Source: an uncultured Christensenellaceae bacterium
Lineage (GTDB): Bacteria; Bacillota; Clostridia; Christensenellales; Pumilibacteraceae
Assembly (NCBI GenBank): GCA_910588155.1
Contig: CAJUPB010000005.1
Coordinates: forward strand, 62,001-126,000
Direction: 5' to 3'
DNA length: 64,000 bases
Shown here: positions 52,073-61,831 of the stretch, in pieces
Numbering within the stretch: position 1 is the first letter of the stretch
How the letters are laid out: every line of letters starts with the position of its first letter
Notes under the pieces: generated by a model
Told to the model about the DNA's origin: nothing
Seen by the model: the letters and a program-made list of their open reading frames with translations, nothing else
Databases searched by the model: none
Position numbers and translations under genes: made by a program

Positions 52073-52341
52073 AGCCGTGCTAGGCGGGGAGCCAGCGGTG
52101 CCCTCTTCCCTGAATCCGCTATACAGGGGTTGAATGCCGTTCTCGGCAAGAGTATGGGGCGCAGTCACCGTTCGAGGAGCGTTGATGTTAAGGTCTCGTG
52201 CAACGGAGCGCTATGAACCGTGTCAGGGCGGGAGCGCAGCAGCACTAAATGGTTTGCGACGTGTGCCACGAGGTAGCTTTAACGGAGCCGATTGACGGGA
52301 GGACGACCCGATGCTTTTTGTCAAAAACGGATGCACGGCTT
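52073..52341 (+). ncRNA. ffs: Signal recognition particle RNA, large bacterial type
   Basis: About 270 nt. The terminal helix pairs GCCGTGC (52074-52080) with GCACGGC (52333-52339). The 5' domain (GCTAGGCGGGGAG, then AGCGGTGCCCT) matches the Alu-side region of Bacillus-type scRNA. The Ffh-binding apical part, GAACCGTGTCAGG (52215-52227) with a GGGA loop and then GCAGCAGCACTAA, is present. Own promoter and terminator. The long form with an Alu domain is characteristic of Bacillota. Confidence 0.93.
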
Positions 52342-52354
52342 ATTTGAATCTTGC

Positions 52355-52388
52355 GAACCGAGCTTTTTCGAGCTCGGTTCTTTTTTTT
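52355..52388 (+). terminator. Terminator of the SRP RNA gene
   Basis: GAACCGAGCT pairs with AGCTCGGTTC around TTTTCG, then eight T. Confidence 0.9.
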
Positions 52389-52457
52389 GCGACGTGCGCC
52401 GACGGCAGACATCGCGTCAAGCCGCAAATTCCGAGATTGCGGCAAACGCAAAAACAC

Positions 52458-52487
52458 TTTACAAGCAGCGTGCGTTTATGGTATAAT
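52458..52487 (+). promoter_or_regulatory. Promoter of ilvBN
   Basis: TTTACA (52458-52463), 18-bp spacer, TATAAT (52482-52487). No T-box or attenuator leader is evident in the short 5' region. Confidence 0.7.
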
Positions 52488-52532
52488 CGACATAATTATA
52501 ACGAAAATACTTTATCGGAGTAAAGCAGCGAA

Positions 52533-54194
52533 ATGAAAAAGCAACTCAAAGGCTGTCAGATAATCGTCGAGTGTCTTCTCGAACAGGGGGTCGAATACGT
52601 CTTCGGCTATCCCGGCGGACAAATCATAGACACGTTCGACGCACTGTACGAAAAGCGCGGACAAATCAAACAAATTCTGACCGCGCACGAACAGGGCGCG
52701 TCGCACGCCGCCGACGGTTATGCGCGGGTTTCGGGAAAGCCCGGCGTGGTCATTGCCACGAGCGGTCCCGGCGCAACCAATCTCGTCACGGGAATCGCAA
52801 ACGCATATATGGACAGCATACCGCTCATCGCAATCACGGGCAACGTTCCCGTGCCGCTTCTGGGGCGGGACAGCTTTCAGGAAGTGGACATTGCCGGCAT
52901 TACTATGCCGATAACCAAACACAACTACATCGTCAAAGACGTCAAGAAGCTGGCGGAAACGATACGTGAGGCTTTCGAAATAGCAATGAGCGGTCGGCGC
53001 GGTCCCGTGCTTATCGACGTGCCGAAAGACGTGCAGCAAGCCGTTTGCGATTTTCAGACAGTCGCCCCCGTTTCGACAAAGATTTCTCTCGACGAAACGC
53101 AGGACTTCGAAACCGCGGCGAAAATGATTGACGAAGCAAAACGTCCCTATCTGTTTGTCGGCGGCGGCTGCGTCGCTTCGGGCGCAAGCGCGGAAGCCGT
53201 CGCGCTTGCCGAAAAGCTGAACGCACCCGTCTGTTCGTCGGTTATGGGACTCGGGGCTTTCCCCTCCTCCCACCCGCTGTTTGCCGGACTTGTCGGAATG
53301 CACGGGTCCGCCGCCGTTGCCGATACGTTGGGCAAGTGCGACCTTATGATTGCGCTGGGCGCGAGATTTTCCGACCGTGTGGCGCAGAACCGCAACTCGT
53401 TTATGGCGGGCGCGAAAATCCTGCACATAGACGTGGACGACGCGGAAATCGACAAGAACGTGCGCTCGCACGCGCACCTCAAAGGCGACGTCAAAGCCGT
53501 GCTTTCCGCACTGCTTCCCCGTGTCGGGCGCAAAGCCGAAACCGCCTGGGCAAGCGAGGTCGCAAGCCAAGCGAAAAAGCACCCGTTCCGCCCCGTCGGA
53601 AAGACTTTATGCCCGCGCAAGGTCATAGAATGCGTCAGAAGCCGCGTATCCGACGATACGCCGATTGCCACAGACGTCGGACAGCACCAGATGTGGGTGG
53701 CGCAGAGTTATCGTTTCGAGCGCGGCAGAACGTTTGTCACGAGCGGCGGACTCGGCACAATGGGGTTCGGTATGGGCGCGGCAATCGGTGCGGCTCTTGC
53801 GGCAAAAAAAGCGCCCGTGCTGTTCACGGGAGACGGCTCTTTGCATATGAATCTGAACGAGATTCCCACGGCGGTCAAGTATGGTCTCGGCGTCAAAATA
53901 TTCCTGTTCAACAACAACGTTTTGGGAATGGTGCGGCAGTGGCAGACGCTTTTCTACGGCGGCAGGTACTCCTCCACCGTGCTGAATCTCCCCACCGATT
54001 ACGAGGCTTTGGCGAAAGCGTTCGGCGCGAAGGCATTCACTCTCTCGCGCAACGAGGACATCGAAAAGGTTGTCGGCGCGGCGCTGGAAACCGACGGCAC
54101 CGTGCTTGTGAACTGCATAATCGATAAGGACGATATGGTGCTTCCGATGATACCTCCCGGAAAAGCTATGGGTGACATCATCGAAGAGATTTGA
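52533..54194 (+). CDS. ilvB: Acetolactate synthase large subunit IlvB
   Basis: ThDP enzyme joining two pyruvates (or pyruvate and 2-oxobutyrate), first common step of valine/leucine/isoleucine synthesis. 553 aa. Glu of the cofactor site is in AHEQGASHAADGYAR; the ThDP motif GDGSLHMNLNEIPT ends at NNNVLG; the FAD-binding middle domain is intact. ATCGGAGTAAAGCAGCGAA precedes the ATG. Followed 62 bases later by ilvN. Confidence 0.96.
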   Translation: MKKQLKGCQIIVECLLEQGVEYVFGYPGGQIIDTFDALYEKRGQIKQILTAHEQGASHAADGYARVSGKPGVVIATSGPGATNLVTGIANAYMDSIPLIAITGNVPVPLLGRDSFQEVDIAGITMPITKHNYIVKDVKKLAETIREAFEIAMSGRRGPVLIDVPKDVQQAVCDFQTVAPVSTKISLDETQDFETAAKMIDEAKRPYLFVGGGCVASGASAEAVALAEKLNAPVCSSVMGLGAFPSSHPLFAGLVGMHGSAAVADTLGKCDLMIALGARFSDRVAQNRNSFMAGAKILHIDVDDAEIDKNVRSHAHLKGDVKAVLSALLPRVGRKAETAWASEVASQAKKHPFRPVGKTLCPRKVIECVRSRVSDDTPIATDVGQHQMWVAQSYRFERGRTFVTSGGLGTMGFGMGAAIGAALAAKKAPVLFTGDGSLHMNLNEIPTAVKYGLGVKIFLFNNNVLGMVRQWQTLFYGGRYSSTVLNLPTDYEALAKAFGAKAFTLSRNEDIEKVVGAALETDGTVLVNCIIDKDDMVLPMIPPGKAMGDIIEEI

Positions 54195-54256
54195 AAAAAT
54201 CGGAAGCGGCAAATGTTGCGACGGAACTGTTTGCAATAATTCAAGGAGATTGAGAT

Positions 54257-54751
54257 ATGAAAAACAAACACATCATCACGGCACTCGTGAAAAACCACAG
54301 CGGCGTGCTGACGAGAATATCGGGTCTGTTCGCGCGGAGATGTTTCAACATCGACAGCCTTGTCGTGTGCGCCACGGAAAACCCGGAACTTTCGAGAATG
54401 ACCATAGTATCGGACACGGACGACGCGGTTGCCGAGCAGATGGTCAAGCAATTGGAAAAGCTGGTAGACGTTTTGAAAGTGCGGGAGCTGGAAGACGGGA
54501 GCATATCCCGCGAGCTGCTGCTGGTGAAAATCAAGCTGTCCGCGGCGCAGAGACCCGAAATCGAATCGACGTGCAACATCTACAAAGCAAAACTCGTCGA
54601 CCTGTCCGCCGAAAGCGTCGTGGTGGAGCTTTCGGGAGAGCCGAACAAACTTGACGCGCTCATCAAAATTTTGGAACCCTACGGCATTATCGAATTGTCC
54701 CGCACGGGCGTTACGGCGCTGGAACGGGGACGAAAGTCGATAAACGACTGA
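54257..54751 (+). CDS. ilvN: Acetolactate synthase regulatory subunit IlvN/IlvH
   Basis: 164-aa ACT-domain subunit that conveys valine feedback. The N-terminal ACT fold opens ITALVKNHSGVLTRISGLFARR and FNIDSLVVCATENPELSRMTI, the usual effector-binding strand pair. The C-terminal half (LVKIKLSAAQRPEIE...) is present. Ends the first transcript, before the hairpin at 54766. Confidence 0.95.
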   Translation: MKNKHIITALVKNHSGVLTRISGLFARRCFNIDSLVVCATENPELSRMTIVSDTDDAVAEQMVKQLEKLVDVLKVRELEDGSISRELLLVKIKLSAAQRPEIESTCNIYKAKLVDLSAESVVVELSGEPNKLDALIKILEPYGIIELSRTGVTALERGRKSIND

Positions 54752-54765
54752 TTACGCTTTTATAC

Positions 54766-54792
54766 AACCGTCGTTTGAAACGGCGGTTTTTT
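54766..54792 (+). terminator. Terminator of ilvBN
   Basis: AACCGTCG pairs with CGGCGGTT (one G-T) around a seven-base loop, followed by TTTT. Confidence 0.75.
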
Positions 54793-54877
54793 CTTTGCAA
54801 TGCCGCTCAAAACACATAAATTTACCGCGAAAAAGGCATAAACGAAGAAAATTTTGCGTTTAGAAAGGGCTTTTGAG

Positions 54878-54906
54878 TGGACAAACGCGTAAAAATAAAG
54901 TACAAT
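54878..54906 (+). promoter_or_regulatory. Promoter of ilvD-leuCDB
   Basis: TGGACA (54878-54883), 17-bp spacer, TACAAT (54901-54906). Confidence 0.65.
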
Positions 54907-54933
54907 TATATAAGAATACGCAAGGAGACTTTT

Positions 54934-56610
54934 ATGAGTAAAGATTTTTTCAACGGTTTGGAAAAGGCACCGCACCGCGCGCTTTTGAAAGCGTTGGGTT
55001 TGAGCGACGAAGAAATAAGCAAACCGCTTATCGCAATCGTTTCCGCAAAGTCGGAAATAGTGCCCGGTCACGTCCATCTCGACCGCATTACGGACGCGGT
55101 TAAAGCCGGTATTTATGCCGCAGGCGGCACGCCCGTAGTCGTTCCGTCGATTGGTATTTGCGACGGTTTGGCTATGGGACACACGGGTATGAAATATTCC
55201 CTGCCCTCGCGCGAGCTCATTGCCGACAGCGTGGAAAGTATGCTTATCGGTCACGCGTTCGACGGCGCGGTTTTGGTTCCGAACTGCGACAAAATCATAC
55301 CCGGTATGCTTATGGGCGCGGCTCGCGTGAACATTCCGTCGATTATGGTTTCCGGCGGTCCTATGGAGAGCGGCGTTTTCCGCGGCGAAAAAGTCGGTTT
55401 CTCCACCACTTACGAAGCAATCGGCAAAGTTCAGGTCGGCGAAATGTCTTTGGACGACCTCACCGAATTGGAATGCCGAGCTTGCCCCGGCTGCGGCTCG
55501 TGCTGCGGTATGTACACCGCGAACAGTCTTAACTGCGTGGCGGAAGCCCTCGGTATGGCTCTGCCCGGCAACGGCACTGTTCTTGCGGTATCGTCGGAGC
55601 GTTTGAGGCTGGCAAAGCGCGCGGGGCAGCTGATTATGAAACTCGTATCCAACGACATACGCCCGAGAATGATTATGACGAAAGCCGCATTTATGAATGC
55701 GTTTGCCTTGGATATGGCAATCGGCGCGTCCTCGAATACCGTTCTGCACCTGTTCGCCATTGCGGCGGAGTGCGGAATCGACGTCGGAGGCAAGGAACTC
55801 AATCTCGACACGGTTCAGCGCATATCGGACACCGTTCCCAACTTGTGCAAGCTCTCCCCTGCCTCGTCGTACGATATGAACGACTTACATCTTGCGGGCG
55901 GCATTCCCGCCGTGCTTGCCGAACTCGACAAAAAGGGATTGATTGACGGCACGTGTCTCACGGTTACGAACAAACCGCTGAAAGACTCTTACAAACGCGC
56001 ATACATACTCGACGAAAACGTCATTCATACGATTGACGAACCCATTTCGCCGTGCGGCGGCATTGCCGTGCTCAAAGGCAACATTGCCGAGGACGGCGCA
56101 ATCGTCAAGCGCAGCGCCGTTGCCGAAGAAATGATGAGCTTTAAGGGCAAAGCCAAAGTCTTCGACAGCGAAGAGGAAGCCGTGAACGCCATTATGAACG
56201 GGCTTATCGTCAAAGGCGACGTCGTTGTCATACGCTATGAAGGTCCCGTCGGCGGACCCGGTATGCGGGAAATGCTGTCCCCCACTTCGGCGCTTGTCGG
56301 AATGGGCTTGGACAAGGACGTGGCGTTAATCACGGACGGAAGATTCTCGGGGGCAACGCGCGGCGCGGCAATCGGTCACGTCTGTCCCGAAGCCGCTTTG
56401 GGCGGCAAAATCGCGCTTATTGCCGACGGCGACAAAATCGAAATCGACATACCGAAAGGCAAGCTGAATCTCGACATAACCGCAAAAGAAATCGGCAAGC
56501 GACTCAAAAAGATGCACCCGCGCGACAATGCGCCGAGCGGTTGGCTGTTGCGATACCGTCACCTCGTTACGGGCGCGGACAAGGGCGCGACGATGAAAAA
56601 GAAGTTTTAA
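54934..56610 (+). CDS. ilvD: Dihydroxy-acid dehydratase IlvD
   Basis: Fe-S dehydratase producing 2-keto acid precursors of valine and isoleucine. 558 aa from ATG 54934, chosen for CAAGGAGACTTTT upstream. Cluster cysteines appear in VPNCDKI and [27 protein letters not shown] is the C-terminal substrate motif. First gene of the ilvD-leuC-leuD-leuB transcript. Confidence 0.96.
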   Translation: MSKDFFNGLEKAPHRALLKALGLSDEEISKPLIAIVSAKSEIVPGHVHLDRITDAVKAGIYAAGGTPVVVPSIGICDGLAMGHTGMKYSLPSRELIADSVESMLIGHAFDGAVLVPNCDKIIPGMLMGAARVNIPSIMVSGGPMESGVFRGEKVGFSTTYEAIGKVQVGEMSLDDLTELECRACPGCGSCCGMYTANSLNCVAEALGMALPGNGTVLAVSSERLRLAKRAGQLIMKLVSNDIRPRMIMTKAAFMNAFALDMAIGASSNTVLHLFAIAAECGIDVGGKELNLDTVQRISDTVPNLCKLSPASSYDMNDLHLAGGIPAVLAELDKKGLIDGTCLTVTNKPLKDSYKRAYILDENVIHTIDEPISPCGGIAVLKGNIAEDGAIVKRSAVAEEMMSFKGKAKVFDSEEEAVNAIMNGLIVKGDVVVIRYEGPVGGPGMREMLSPTSALVGMGLDKDVALITDGRFSGATRGAAIGHVCPEAALGGKIALIADGDKIEIDIPKGKLNLDITAKEIGKRLKKMHPRDNAPSGWLLRYRHLVTGADKGATMKKKF

Positions 56611-56646
56611 GGTTTCCCCCTTTAAAGGCAAGTCAAGGAGAACACG

Positions 56647-57903
56647 ATGAAAACGGCAATGACACTTTCGCAGAAAATACTCGCCGCCCACGCGGGGTCG
56701 GATTTTGTCCGCGCGGGGCAACTCGTCACCGCGAAGCTGGATATGGTGCTCGGCAACGACATCACGACTCCCGTCGCCATAAGCGAGTTTGAAAAAGCGG
56801 GCTGCGACAAGGTCTTCGACAAAAGCAAGATTAGCGTCGTGCTCGACCACTTCACCCCGAACAAGGACATCAAGAGCGCGCAGCAATGCAAGCGCTGCCG
56901 CACATTTGCAAAAAAATTCGACCTCGACAATTTCTTCGACGTCGGCGAAATGGGCATCGAACACGCGCTGCTTCCCGAAAAGGGACTTGTGGGCGCAGGC
57001 GACCTCGTCATAGGCGCGGACTCGCACACCTGCACTTACGGCGCATTGGGCGCGTTTTCCACGGGCGTCGGTTCGACCGATATGGCGTATGCGCTTTCCA
57101 CGGGACGCACCTGGTTCAAAGTTCCGTCGGCAATCAAAGTAGTGCTCAAAAACAAGCCTGCCGCGAACGTGTGCGGCAAGGACGTTATCCTGCACCTGAT
57201 AGGCATTACGGGCGTGGACGGCGCGCTGTACAAATCTTTGGAATTTGTCGGCGACGGCGTGAAGTATATGACAATGGACGACCGTTTCACGATTTGCAAT
57301 ATGGCAATCGAGGCGGGCGCGAAGAACGGTATTTTCGAGTGCGACGACGTCACTTACGAATATCTCGAAGGGCGTTATAAGGGCGAAATTCGGCGTTATG
57401 CGGCAGACGAGGACGCAATTTACGAGCGTACAATCGAAATCGACCTTTCCAAGCTCTCCCCCGTCGCCGCCTGTCCGCACCTGCCGAGCAACGTGAAGTC
57501 CGCAAGCGAGCTTTCCCACGTTTCCATAGACCAGGTCATCATCGGCTCTTGCACGAACGGGCGCATATCGGATATGCGGGCGGCGGCGCAGGTCTGGAAG
57601 AACCGCAAAGTCAAGCGCGGAGTGCGCGCCATCGTTATACCCGCGACGAACGAAATCTATCTGCAATGCGTCAAAGAGGGGCTTATCGAAATATTTATTT
57701 CGGCGGGCGCGGTCGTTTCGACGCCGACCTGCGGACCCTGTCTGGGCGGACATATGGGCATACTTGCCGAAAACGAAAAATGCGTGGCGACTACGAACCG
57801 CAATTTCGTGGGGCGTATGGGACACATAAGCAGCGAAATCTATCTTGCCTCGCCGTATGTCGCCGCGTGCAGCGCGGTGCTCGGTCACATCGGCGTGCTT
57901 TAA
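56647..57903 (+). CDS. leuC: 3-isopropylmalate dehydratase large subunit LeuC
   Basis: Aconitase-superfamily subunit isomerising 2- to 3-isopropylmalate. 418 aa, the short LeuC type. The 4Fe-4S cysteines are in GSCTNGR and [11 protein letters not shown], with the substrate loop [28 protein letters not shown] precedes the ATG. The short-type LeuC also serves homoaconitase-like or citramalate routes in some organisms, so the precise substrate is presumed from the leu context. Confidence 0.95.
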   Translation: MKTAMTLSQKILAAHAGSDFVRAGQLVTAKLDMVLGNDITTPVAISEFEKAGCDKVFDKSKISVVLDHFTPNKDIKSAQQCKRCRTFAKKFDLDNFFDVGEMGIEHALLPEKGLVGAGDLVIGADSHTCTYGALGAFSTGVGSTDMAYALSTGRTWFKVPSAIKVVLKNKPAANVCGKDVILHLIGITGVDGALYKSLEFVGDGVKYMTMDDRFTICNMAIEAGAKNGIFECDDVTYEYLEGRYKGEIRRYAADEDAIYERTIEIDLSKLSPVAACPHLPSNVKSASELSHVSIDQVIIGSCTNGRISDMRAAAQVWKNRKVKRGVRAIVIPATNEIYLQCVKEGLIEIFISAGAVVSTPTCGPCLGGHMGILAENEKCVATTNRNFVGRMGHISSEIYLASPYVAACSAVLGHIGVL

Positions 57904-57915
57904 AAGGAGCGTTTT

Positions 57916-58398
57916 ATGAAATTCGAAGGCAAAGCGCACAAGTTCGGCGACAACGTGGACACCGACGTCATAATCCCCGCAAGGTATTTGAATACCTCGG
58001 ACGGCAGGGAGCTTGCGGCGCACTGTATGGAAGACATAGACCCGACGTTTGCCGCCGACGTGAAAAACGGCGACGTCATCGTGGGCGGAGAAAACTTCGG
58101 CTGCGGCTCTTCGAGAGAGCACGCGCCGCTTGCAATCAAATCGTGCGGAGTGTCCTGCGTCATAGCTGCGTCGTTTGCACGCATATTCTATCGCAACTCG
58201 ATTAACATCGGGCTTCCGATTTTCGAGTGCCGCGAGGCTTTTGCGGAAGCGGAAAGCGGACACGTATTTCGCGCCGACCCAGCAAGCGGAATCATCGAGA
58301 ACGTTACACTCGGCAGAAAATATTCCACCGCGCCTTTCCCGAAAGAGATTCGGGACATAATAGAGAGCGGCGGACTTATGAATGCCGTGAAAAAATAA
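57916..58398 (+). CDS. leuD: 3-isopropylmalate dehydratase small subunit LeuD
   Basis: 160-aa swivel-domain partner of LeuC. FGDNVDTDVIIPARYL and NFGCGSSREHAPLAIK are diagnostic. AAAAGGAGCGTTTT precedes the ATG, 12 bases after leuC. Confidence 0.96.
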   Translation: MKFEGKAHKFGDNVDTDVIIPARYLNTSDGRELAAHCMEDIDPTFAADVKNGDVIVGGENFGCGSSREHAPLAIKSCGVSCVIAASFARIFYRNSINIGLPIFECREAFAEAESGHVFRADPASGIIENVTLGRKYSTAPFPKEIRDIIESGGLMNAVKK

Positions 58399-58416
58399 CA
58401 CAAGGAGAATACGGTT

Positions 58417-59499
58417 ATGGCAAATCACAAGATAGCGGTGCTGGCAGGCGACGGCATAGGACCCGAAATCACCACGGCGGCAATCGGCGTTTTGGACTCG
58501 GTGGCAATGAAGTTCGGACACAAGTTCGAATATTCCTTCCCCCTCATCGGCGGCGCGGCAATCGACACGGAAGGCGCACCTCTGCCGCAAGCCACGATTG
58601 ACGAATGCAAAAAGTCGGACGCCGTTCTTTTGGGTGCGGTCGGCGGTCCGAAGTGGGACTCGCTTGCGGGACACTTACGTCCCGAAAAAGGTCTGCTGGG
58701 AATTCGCAGCGCACTCGGACTTTACGCGAACGTGCGGCCAGCAATTCTCTACGACGAACTGAAAAACGTGTCGCCGCTCAAAAACGAAGTTTTGAAAAAC
58801 GGTTTGGACATTATGGTCGTGCGCGAGCTGACGGGCGGTATTTATTTCGGTACGAGAGGCTATCGCAACGGCACTATGGGACGGGAGGCTTTCGACACGG
58901 AGGCATACTCCGTCAAGGAAGTGGAGCGCGTGGCGCACATCGCCTTTCAGATTGCGGACGGCAGACGCAAGAAAGTCACGAGCGTGGACAAAGCCAACGT
59001 TTTGGAGAGTTCCAGACTTTGGAGAGCCGCCGTCGCGCGCGTGGCGCAGGACTATCCCGACGTCGAACTTGTGAATATGTACGTGGACAATGCGGCGATG
59101 CAACTCGTCAAAAACCCGTCGCAATTCGACGTCATACTGACTTCCAATATGTTCGGCGACATTCTTTCCGACGAAGCGGCTATGCTGACGGGGTCTATCG
59201 GACTTTTGCCGTCCAGCTCGGTGGGCGACGGCAAAGTCGGACTTTACGAACCCATACACGGCAGTGCGCCCGAACTTGCGGGAAGAGACATTGCAAACCC
59301 GATTGCCACCATACTTGCGGCGGCAATGATGCTGTCCGGTTCTTTGGAGTTATACGCCGAAACCGAATGTATCGAAAACGCCGTCAAAAAGGCTTTGGCG
59401 AAAGGCTATCGCACAGCTGACATTTCGACCCCCGGTTGCAAGAGAGTTACCTGTTCGAAGATGGGCGAAGTTATAGCGTTGAACGTGCTTAACGGATAG
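58417..59499 (+). CDS. leuB: 3-isopropylmalate dehydrogenase LeuB
   Basis: NAD-dependent oxidative decarboxylase giving 2-oxoisocaproate. 360 aa: [12 protein letters not shown] start, the [10 protein letters not shown] loop that marks LeuB, the metal-binding [17 protein letters not shown], and [36 protein letters not shown] precedes the ATG. Last gene before the terminator; leuA and ilvC are not in the window. Confidence 0.97.
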   Translation: MANHKIAVLAGDGIGPEITTAAIGVLDSVAMKFGHKFEYSFPLIGGAAIDTEGAPLPQATIDECKKSDAVLLGAVGGPKWDSLAGHLRPEKGLLGIRSALGLYANVRPAILYDELKNVSPLKNEVLKNGLDIMVVRELTGGIYFGTRGYRNGTMGREAFDTEAYSVKEVERVAHIAFQIADGRRKKVTSVDKANVLESSRLWRAAVARVAQDYPDVELVNMYVDNAAMQLVKNPSQFDVILTSNMFGDILSDEAAMLTGSIGLLPSSSVGDGKVGLYEPIHGSAPELAGRDIANPIATILAAAMMLSGSLELYAETECIENAVKKALAKGYRTADISTPGCKRVTCSKMGEVIALNVLNG

Positions 59500-59523
59500 A
59501 ATTTATTTCGAATTTCAATAAAA

Positions 59524-59562
59524 GGGAGAGGACGCTTTCTGCCGTGTCCTCTCCCCTTTTTA
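59524..59562 (+). terminator. Terminator of the ilvD-leuCDB operon
   Basis: GGGAGAGGAC (59524-59533) pairs with GTCCTCTCCC (59546-59555), then CTTTTTAT. Confidence 0.9.
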
Positions 59563-59832
59563 TATTCCCGTCACGCCGCGGTTTTATATTCTTTTGCCGA
59601 TTGAAGATTCTGTCGGCGGACGAATCGGCTGTTGCGGTTATATCGAAACGAATAAGCATAAGAAAAAACGACTTACCGTTTGCGCGACGTTCTTAAAAGA
59701 GAAAGCAAAAGGCGGAAACAATCATAAGGCGAAAATATTATATAATGTACGGGAGAAACGATAAGTCAGAGGGCGGAAATACATAGGGAGAAAACGACTT
59801 AATGTTTGTGCGATTAAAAATGCGCGGCGCTT
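59563..59832. other. Gene-free stretch with a short direct repeat
   Basis: No gene. Two near-identical words lie 129 bp apart: AAAACGACTTACCGTTTGCG (59666-59685) and AAAACGACTTAATGTTTGTG (59795-59814). A TATAAT-like word sits near 59750 without a clear -35. Confidence 0.5.
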
Positions 59833-60141
59833 TTATTCGTCTTTGTCCGCCGTGCCGTATTTGAAATACTTGACGACTTCGGCGATTTCGCAAACGGCTT
59901 TCGACATTTCGGCAAGCGATTTTTCTATCCCCTCCTTTATCCTTTTCGGAATTTCTTCCCTTTCCTTATATTTTTCGCACCCCTTATCCAACGGCAGGTT
60001 TTTACAACTCGGTCTCGCTATACAATTTCCGCAATTGATTTTCAAAAATCTTTTTCCGCGCGTCGCTATTGCATAATGCTGGTTGAAGTTGCCGCAATCA
60101 TAACAGCTCTTTTTTCTTTCTTCGGCGTTTGTCTCTTGCAT
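59833..60141 (-). CDS. Cys-rich small protein divergent from XRE gene
   Basis: 102 aa from ATG 60141 (AAAGGAG upstream). The first half has six cysteines in CYDCGNF...CGNC...PSCKNLPLDKGCEKY, looking like a metal- or Fe-S-binding knuckle. The second half is an amphipathic helix (RIKEGIEKSLAEMSKAVCEIAEVVKYF). Family not recognised. Its promoter (TTGACT, 17 bp, TAAAAT on the minus strand) overlaps two copies of the XRE operator. Confidence 0.7.
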   Translation of the reverse strand: MQETNAEERKKSCYDCGNFNQHYAIATRGKRFLKINCGNCIARPSCKNLPLDKGCEKYKEREEIPKRIKEGIEKSLAEMSKAVCEIAEVVKYFKYGTADKDE

Positions 60142-60153
60142 TTTGTCAGCTCC

Positions 60154-60229
60154 TTTACTCAATTTTTGAGTAAATATATTTTATACTCTTTTTTTGAGTA
60201 AGTCAAGTTTTTTACGCCAATTTGGAGTA
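60154..60229. promoter_or_regulatory. Three TACTC-N7-GAGTA operators between divergent genes
   Basis: Site 1 (60156-60172) and site 2 (60184-60200) are both TACTC-N7-GAGTA; site 1 extends to a perfect 9-bp-armed palindrome TTTACTCAA-TTT-TTGAGTAAA. Site 3 (60213-60229) is TACGC-N7-GAGTA and overlaps the -10 box (TATAAT 60228-60233) of the XRE gene. Sites 1 and 2 overlap the Cys-rich gene's promoter and leader. Confidence 0.75.
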
Positions 60230-60240
60230 TAATATATAGT

Positions 60241-60450
60241 ATGTACGGAAAACGCATTAAAGAGTTAAGAATAGAACGCGGTTATACCCAACAAGAGCTT
60301 GCCGAAATTTTGCATACAAGTCAAAAGACCATAAGCAAATATGAATTAGAGAGTACAGATTTAAGTACAATAATGATTGAAAGAATATGCAAGCTTTTTG
60401 ATATTTCTTCCGACTATCTATTGGGAATCAGCGATTTGCCAAAAGAATAA
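60241..60450 (+). CDS. XRE-family HTH regulator
   Basis: 69-aa Cro/CI domain: IKELRIERGYTQQELAEILH, recognition helix TSQKTISKYELESTDLSTIMIERICKLFDISSDYLLG, closely like SinR/Xre-type repressors. The ATG follows the TATAAT -10 box by only 7 bases and has no ribosome binding site, so the mRNA is probably leaderless. It most likely represses itself and the divergent Cys-rich gene through the three operators between them. Confidence 0.9.
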   Translation: MYGKRIKELRIERGYTQQELAEILHTSQKTISKYELESTDLSTIMIERICKLFDISSDYLLGISDLPKE

Positions 60451-60668
60451 TTTATAATGCGTTTGTGCGAGAAATTCTCCGCAAAAAGCAAATAGAATTT
60501 ATCCCAATTGCTCCGATTTCAAACCGATATACAAAGCACGGTTGGAAAATACGAATGCGGAGTATTGCGACCGAGCTTGGAAACACCGATAAGGATTTAC
60601 AAGATTTGCACGTTTGTACCGTATCGAGTTGTAAGATTAAAGTTTAACATCGGAAATTTATAAAATCA

Positions 60669-60693
60669 AAGTCCGCAAAACTGCGGACTTTCT
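60669..60693 (+). terminator. Probable terminator after the XRE gene
   Basis: AAGTCCGCA pairs with TGCGGACTT around AAAC, then a weak TCTGT. Between 60451 and 60668 I see no convincing gene. Confidence 0.6.
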
Positions 60694-60747
60694 GTAATCG
60701 CCTAAATATTTAAGGCAGTATTGTTTCGCCGTTTATTTATATCCGCA

Positions 60748-61125
60748 TTACTTCTCTTCACCGCCGTACAGAGTGTCTACGAGAGCGGCAAACTCCTGCT
60801 TGCTCACGCCGAGCGAGCGTGCGTATTCCACTGCCGGTTTCAGTCTGGACAGCACAAGGTCGGTTTTTTTGTCCGCGTGTTTTTCGACGTTTCGGCTCAC
60901 GAAACAGCCCTTGCCCGCGACGGTATAAATATACCCGTCCTCTTCCAACTTTTCGTAAGCCGTTTTTACCGTTATGACACCGACTTTCAAAGTTCTCGCA
61001 ACAAAGCGAATGGACGGCAAACATTCGTCGACTTTTATGCTGCCGTCCGTTATGCAACGTATTATCTGCGTTCTTATCTGTTCGTTAAGCGGCTCTGCGC
61101 TATTGACGTCTACGACTATTTTCAA
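60748..61125 (-). CDS. GntR-family regulator, YtrA type
   Basis: 125 aa. Winged helix: PLNEQIRTQIIRCITDG, LPSIRFVARTLKVGVITVKTAYEKLEEDGYIYTVAGKGCFV, then only a short (about 45-aa) tail, which is the YtrA subfamily that controls adjacent ABC transporters. Here it is the last gene, after the permease. A 23-bp palindrome in front of the ABC operon is the likely operator. Confidence 0.92.
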   Translation of the reverse strand: MKIVVDVNSAEPLNEQIRTQIIRCITDGSIKVDECLPSIRFVARTLKVGVITVKTAYEKLEEDGYIYTVAGKGCFVSRNVEKHADKKTDLVLSRLKPAVEYARSLGVSKQEFAALVDTLYGGEEK

Positions 61126-61150
61126 GACTTACCTCTTTAACATTATTTTG

Positions 61151-61831
61151 TCAACTGCCGCGCACATACCTCTTTGCCGCAAAGAACGTTCCCCACACGG
61201 TAAGCGCCGCATATACTACCGCGCCGCAAAACAGTATCAAAAACTGCCACGGGAGCGTATCCGCACCGAAAGTCAGCAAAACTTTCCCGAACTGCGGCAC
61301 GGTCTGCGCGAGAAGTTCGAACACGCCGTATGTCGCAAAGGCGCAAAGTATTCCGACCACGCAGGCGATAAACAGAGAAGACGCGGTTGCGTTTCCGCCC
61401 TTGAAATACAGCGGCAAAAAAGCCAAGTTGAACACTCCGTACACAGTCAGCGCGACTCCGAAAAACGCTACGTTTGCGACGAGTCCCGGTTGCGAGGTTG
61501 CAATAGTCTTTCCGAAAAACGGTATGAACAGCGCGACAGTCGCGCCGACGGCGCAGCACAGCAGATATATCAGCTGAATGCTTACCGTGAAAAGCGCCTG
61601 ACCTTTTACGTTGTCGACGCGCTTTATCGGCAACGTCAAAAACATCTCTTCCGAACGCGTTTCTCTCGTCACGCCGAGCAGAGAACCGAGTATCATTATA
61701 AAAAGCATCACGACTACTATGCGCGGATAGTTCGGCGCGCACATAAGTCCGCCCATAAGAAACATCAAGAGCAGAGGTTTCGGTAAATTCAATTTGAAAT
61801 GCGCACTCGCAAGTTTTAAAGCCGTTTTCAT
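61151..61831 (-). CDS. ABC-2-type permease
   Basis: 226 aa with six hydrophobic segments and a cytoplasmic loop RETRSEEMFLTLPIKRVDNVKG, the SEE..LP.s...v..GK motif of ABC-2 permeases of the YtrF/BcrB-like sort. ATG overlaps the ATPase stop. Substrate unknown; regulated members of this type often export cationic peptides or respond to envelope stress. Confidence 0.8.
   Translation of the reverse strand: MKTALKLASAHFKLNLPKPLLLMFLMGGLMCAPNYPRIVVVMLFIMILGSLLGVTRETRSEEMFLTLPIKRVDNVKGQALFTVSIQLIYLLCCAVGATVALFIPFFGKTIATSQPGLVANVAFFGVALTVYGVFNLAFLPLYFKGGNATASSLFIACVVGILCAFATYGVFELLAQTVPQFGKVLLTFGADTLPWQFLILFCGAVVYAALTVWGTFFAAKRYVRGS

Noticed and set aside
60465..60647. 60-codon frame after the XRE gene
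   Set aside because: No ribosome binding site or recognisable features; lies in the tail before the terminator.
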